Assembly: GCA_021815905.1 (NCBI GenBank)
Contig: JAKAZP010000136.1
Location: 1 to 6,965 of the forward strand
Direction of reading: 5' to 3'
Source: Pseudomonadota bacterium
GTDB taxonomy: Bacteria; Pseudomonadota; Gammaproteobacteria; Steroidobacterales; Steroidobacteraceae
Length of the DNA stretch: 6,965 bases
Shown: positions 6,643 through 6,965 of the stretch, one piece after another
How positions within the stretch are numbered: the first letter of the stretch is position 1
Layout: each line of letters opens with the position of its first letter
Position numbers and translations under genes: made by a program
Notes under the pieces: model-generated
Seen by the model: only the letters and a program-made list of their open reading frames with translations
Told to the model about the DNA's origin: nothing
Databases searched by the model: none

Positions 6643-6659
6643 CGGCGCGGCAGGCGCCG
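6643..6659 (+). terminator. Hairpin just after the Lrp-type gene
   Basis: CGGCGC-GGCAG-GCGCCG forms a six-base stem with a five-base loop, two bases after the stop codon. No T-run follows, so it could protect the 3' end or be the stem of a weak terminator. Confidence 0.3.
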
Positions 6660-6713
6660 AGGACCGGCACAGCAACACGCCCGCCGCCGCAGGCGCGCGC
6701 GTCGTCCGGGACA

Positions 6714-6745
6714 GGCACGGGACGTGCCCGCCGCCTCAGGCGGCG
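6714..6745. repeat. Two adjacent GC hairpins in the intergenic region
   Basis: GGCACG-GGA-CGTGCC at 6714-6728 is followed directly by CGCCGCC-TCA-GGCGGCG at 6729-6745. Both are perfect stems with three-base loops. They are symmetrical, so they can form in RNA from either strand. Neither is followed by a T-run. Confidence 0.5.
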
Positions 6746-6746
6746 C

Positions 6747-6780
6747 GCGGCGAGCAAGAGTCACGCCTTTTGCTCGCCGC
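6747..6780. terminator. Long stem-loop between convergent genes, probable bidirectional terminator
   Basis: GCGGCGAGCAAGAG at 6747-6760 pairs with CTTTTGCTCGCCGC at 6767-6780 around a six-base loop: 14 pairs with one G-U. It is the strongest inverted repeat in the window and lies between the end of the Lrp-type gene and the end of the convergent receptor gene. Only a short TTT follows on the plus strand, so it is not a textbook intrinsic terminator. Confidence 0.5.
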
Positions 6781-6788
6781 CGCTTTGG

Positions 6789-6807
6789 TCCGGGCACGAT
6801 GCCCGGA
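6789..6807 (-). terminator. Hairpin after the TonB-dependent receptor gene
   Basis: TCCGGGCA-CGA-TGCCCGGA is a perfect eight-base stem with a three-base loop, extendable by a wobble and a further pair. It begins 13 bases after the receptor stop codon on the minus strand, the right place for a transcript end, but is followed there by CCAAAG rather than a T-run. Confidence 0.5.
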
Positions 6808-6820
6808 TCCAACGCCCGAA

Positions 6821-6965
6821 CTAGAAGTCTTGTCCGAACTCGATCCCGAACGTCCGCGGCTGCGCCGGCACGATGTACACCTGATTGTCGATGCGGGGAT
6901 TGGTCTCGGTGTAGCGCGACAGCTGCGCCAGACGGTTCAGCGCGTTGGTGATGAAGAAGTCCACG
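6821..6965 (-). CDS. TonB-dependent outer-membrane receptor, C-terminal end (partial)
   Basis: The last 47 codons of a minus-strand gene whose start lies right of the window. The peptide contains VDFFITNALNRLAQLSRY and, after an IDNQVY segment, ends PRTFGIEFGQDF before TAG at 6821-6823. The N-A-L-N-x-L pattern, then a strand with PRTFGIEFG and a final Phe, is the usual last beta-strands of TonB-dependent receptors; the terminal aromatic residue is the signal used by the BAM machinery for membrane insertion. These receptors take up siderophores, vitamins, sugars or peptides; the substrate cannot be told from this fragment. It converges with the Lrp-type gene, and 180 nt of hairpin-rich DNA separate them, so shared regulation is not implied. 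Confidence 0.82.
   Translation of the reverse strand, partial: VDFFITNALNRLAQLSRYTETNPRIDNQVYIVPAQPRTFGIEFGQDF

Noticed and set aside
6747..6780. The long stem-loop as a mobile-element terminal repeat or CRISPR-like unit.
   Set aside because: It occurs once, no transposase or target duplication is nearby, and there is no spacer pattern.

Overview
The window is GC-rich, densely coded bacterial DNA. It reads as a Gram-negative chromosome, most likely proteobacterial: the right edge carries the end of an outer-membrane TonB-dependent receptor, and the enzymes are of proteobacterial type. The sequence alone does not fix a genus. No tRNA, rRNA, CRISPR array, insertion sequence or phage gene is visible. 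Every real gene can be matched to a known family.

Left half (1-3954, plus strand): the 3' part of a heterotetrameric sarcosine oxidase operon in the order soxB (last 26 codons only), soxD, soxA, soxG. Genes are 23 nt apart, overlapping by 4 nt (ATGA), and 6 nt apart, so they are almost certainly one transcript whose promoter lies left of the window. The complex oxidises sarcosine to glycine with H2O2 and passes the methyl-group carbon to tetrahydrofolate.

Middle (3951-6031, minus strand): a two-gene operon of ornithine cyclodeaminase followed by arginase, joined by a GTGA start/stop overlap. Together they take arginine to ornithine plus urea, then ornithine to proline plus ammonia. This operon converges on the sox operon, and the soxG and arginase stop codons share one palindromic CTAG. 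There is no intergenic space between the two operons for a conventional terminator.

Right part (6032-6965): a 186-nt divergent intergenic region separates the ornithine cyclodeaminase operon from a plus-strand Lrp/AsnC-family regulator. It holds a GATCAA-N13-TTGATC inverted repeat and repeated CAGTC elements, a plausible operator. The regulator is the natural candidate to sense arginine, ornithine or proline and control the pair. After it come 180 nt of non-coding, hairpin-rich sequence, then the convergent C-terminal 47 codons of a TonB-dependent receptor. No gene-free stretch exceeds 300 bases.

The genes suggest a locus for assimilating nitrogen from amino acids: arginine degradation to proline beside oxidation of an N-methyl (or cyclic secondary) amino acid. 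I see no clear sign of an entirely new system. The points most worth a second look are the operator region, the shared-stop junction with a repeat-encoded extension of arginase, and whether the sox-type oxidase acts on proline-like products.
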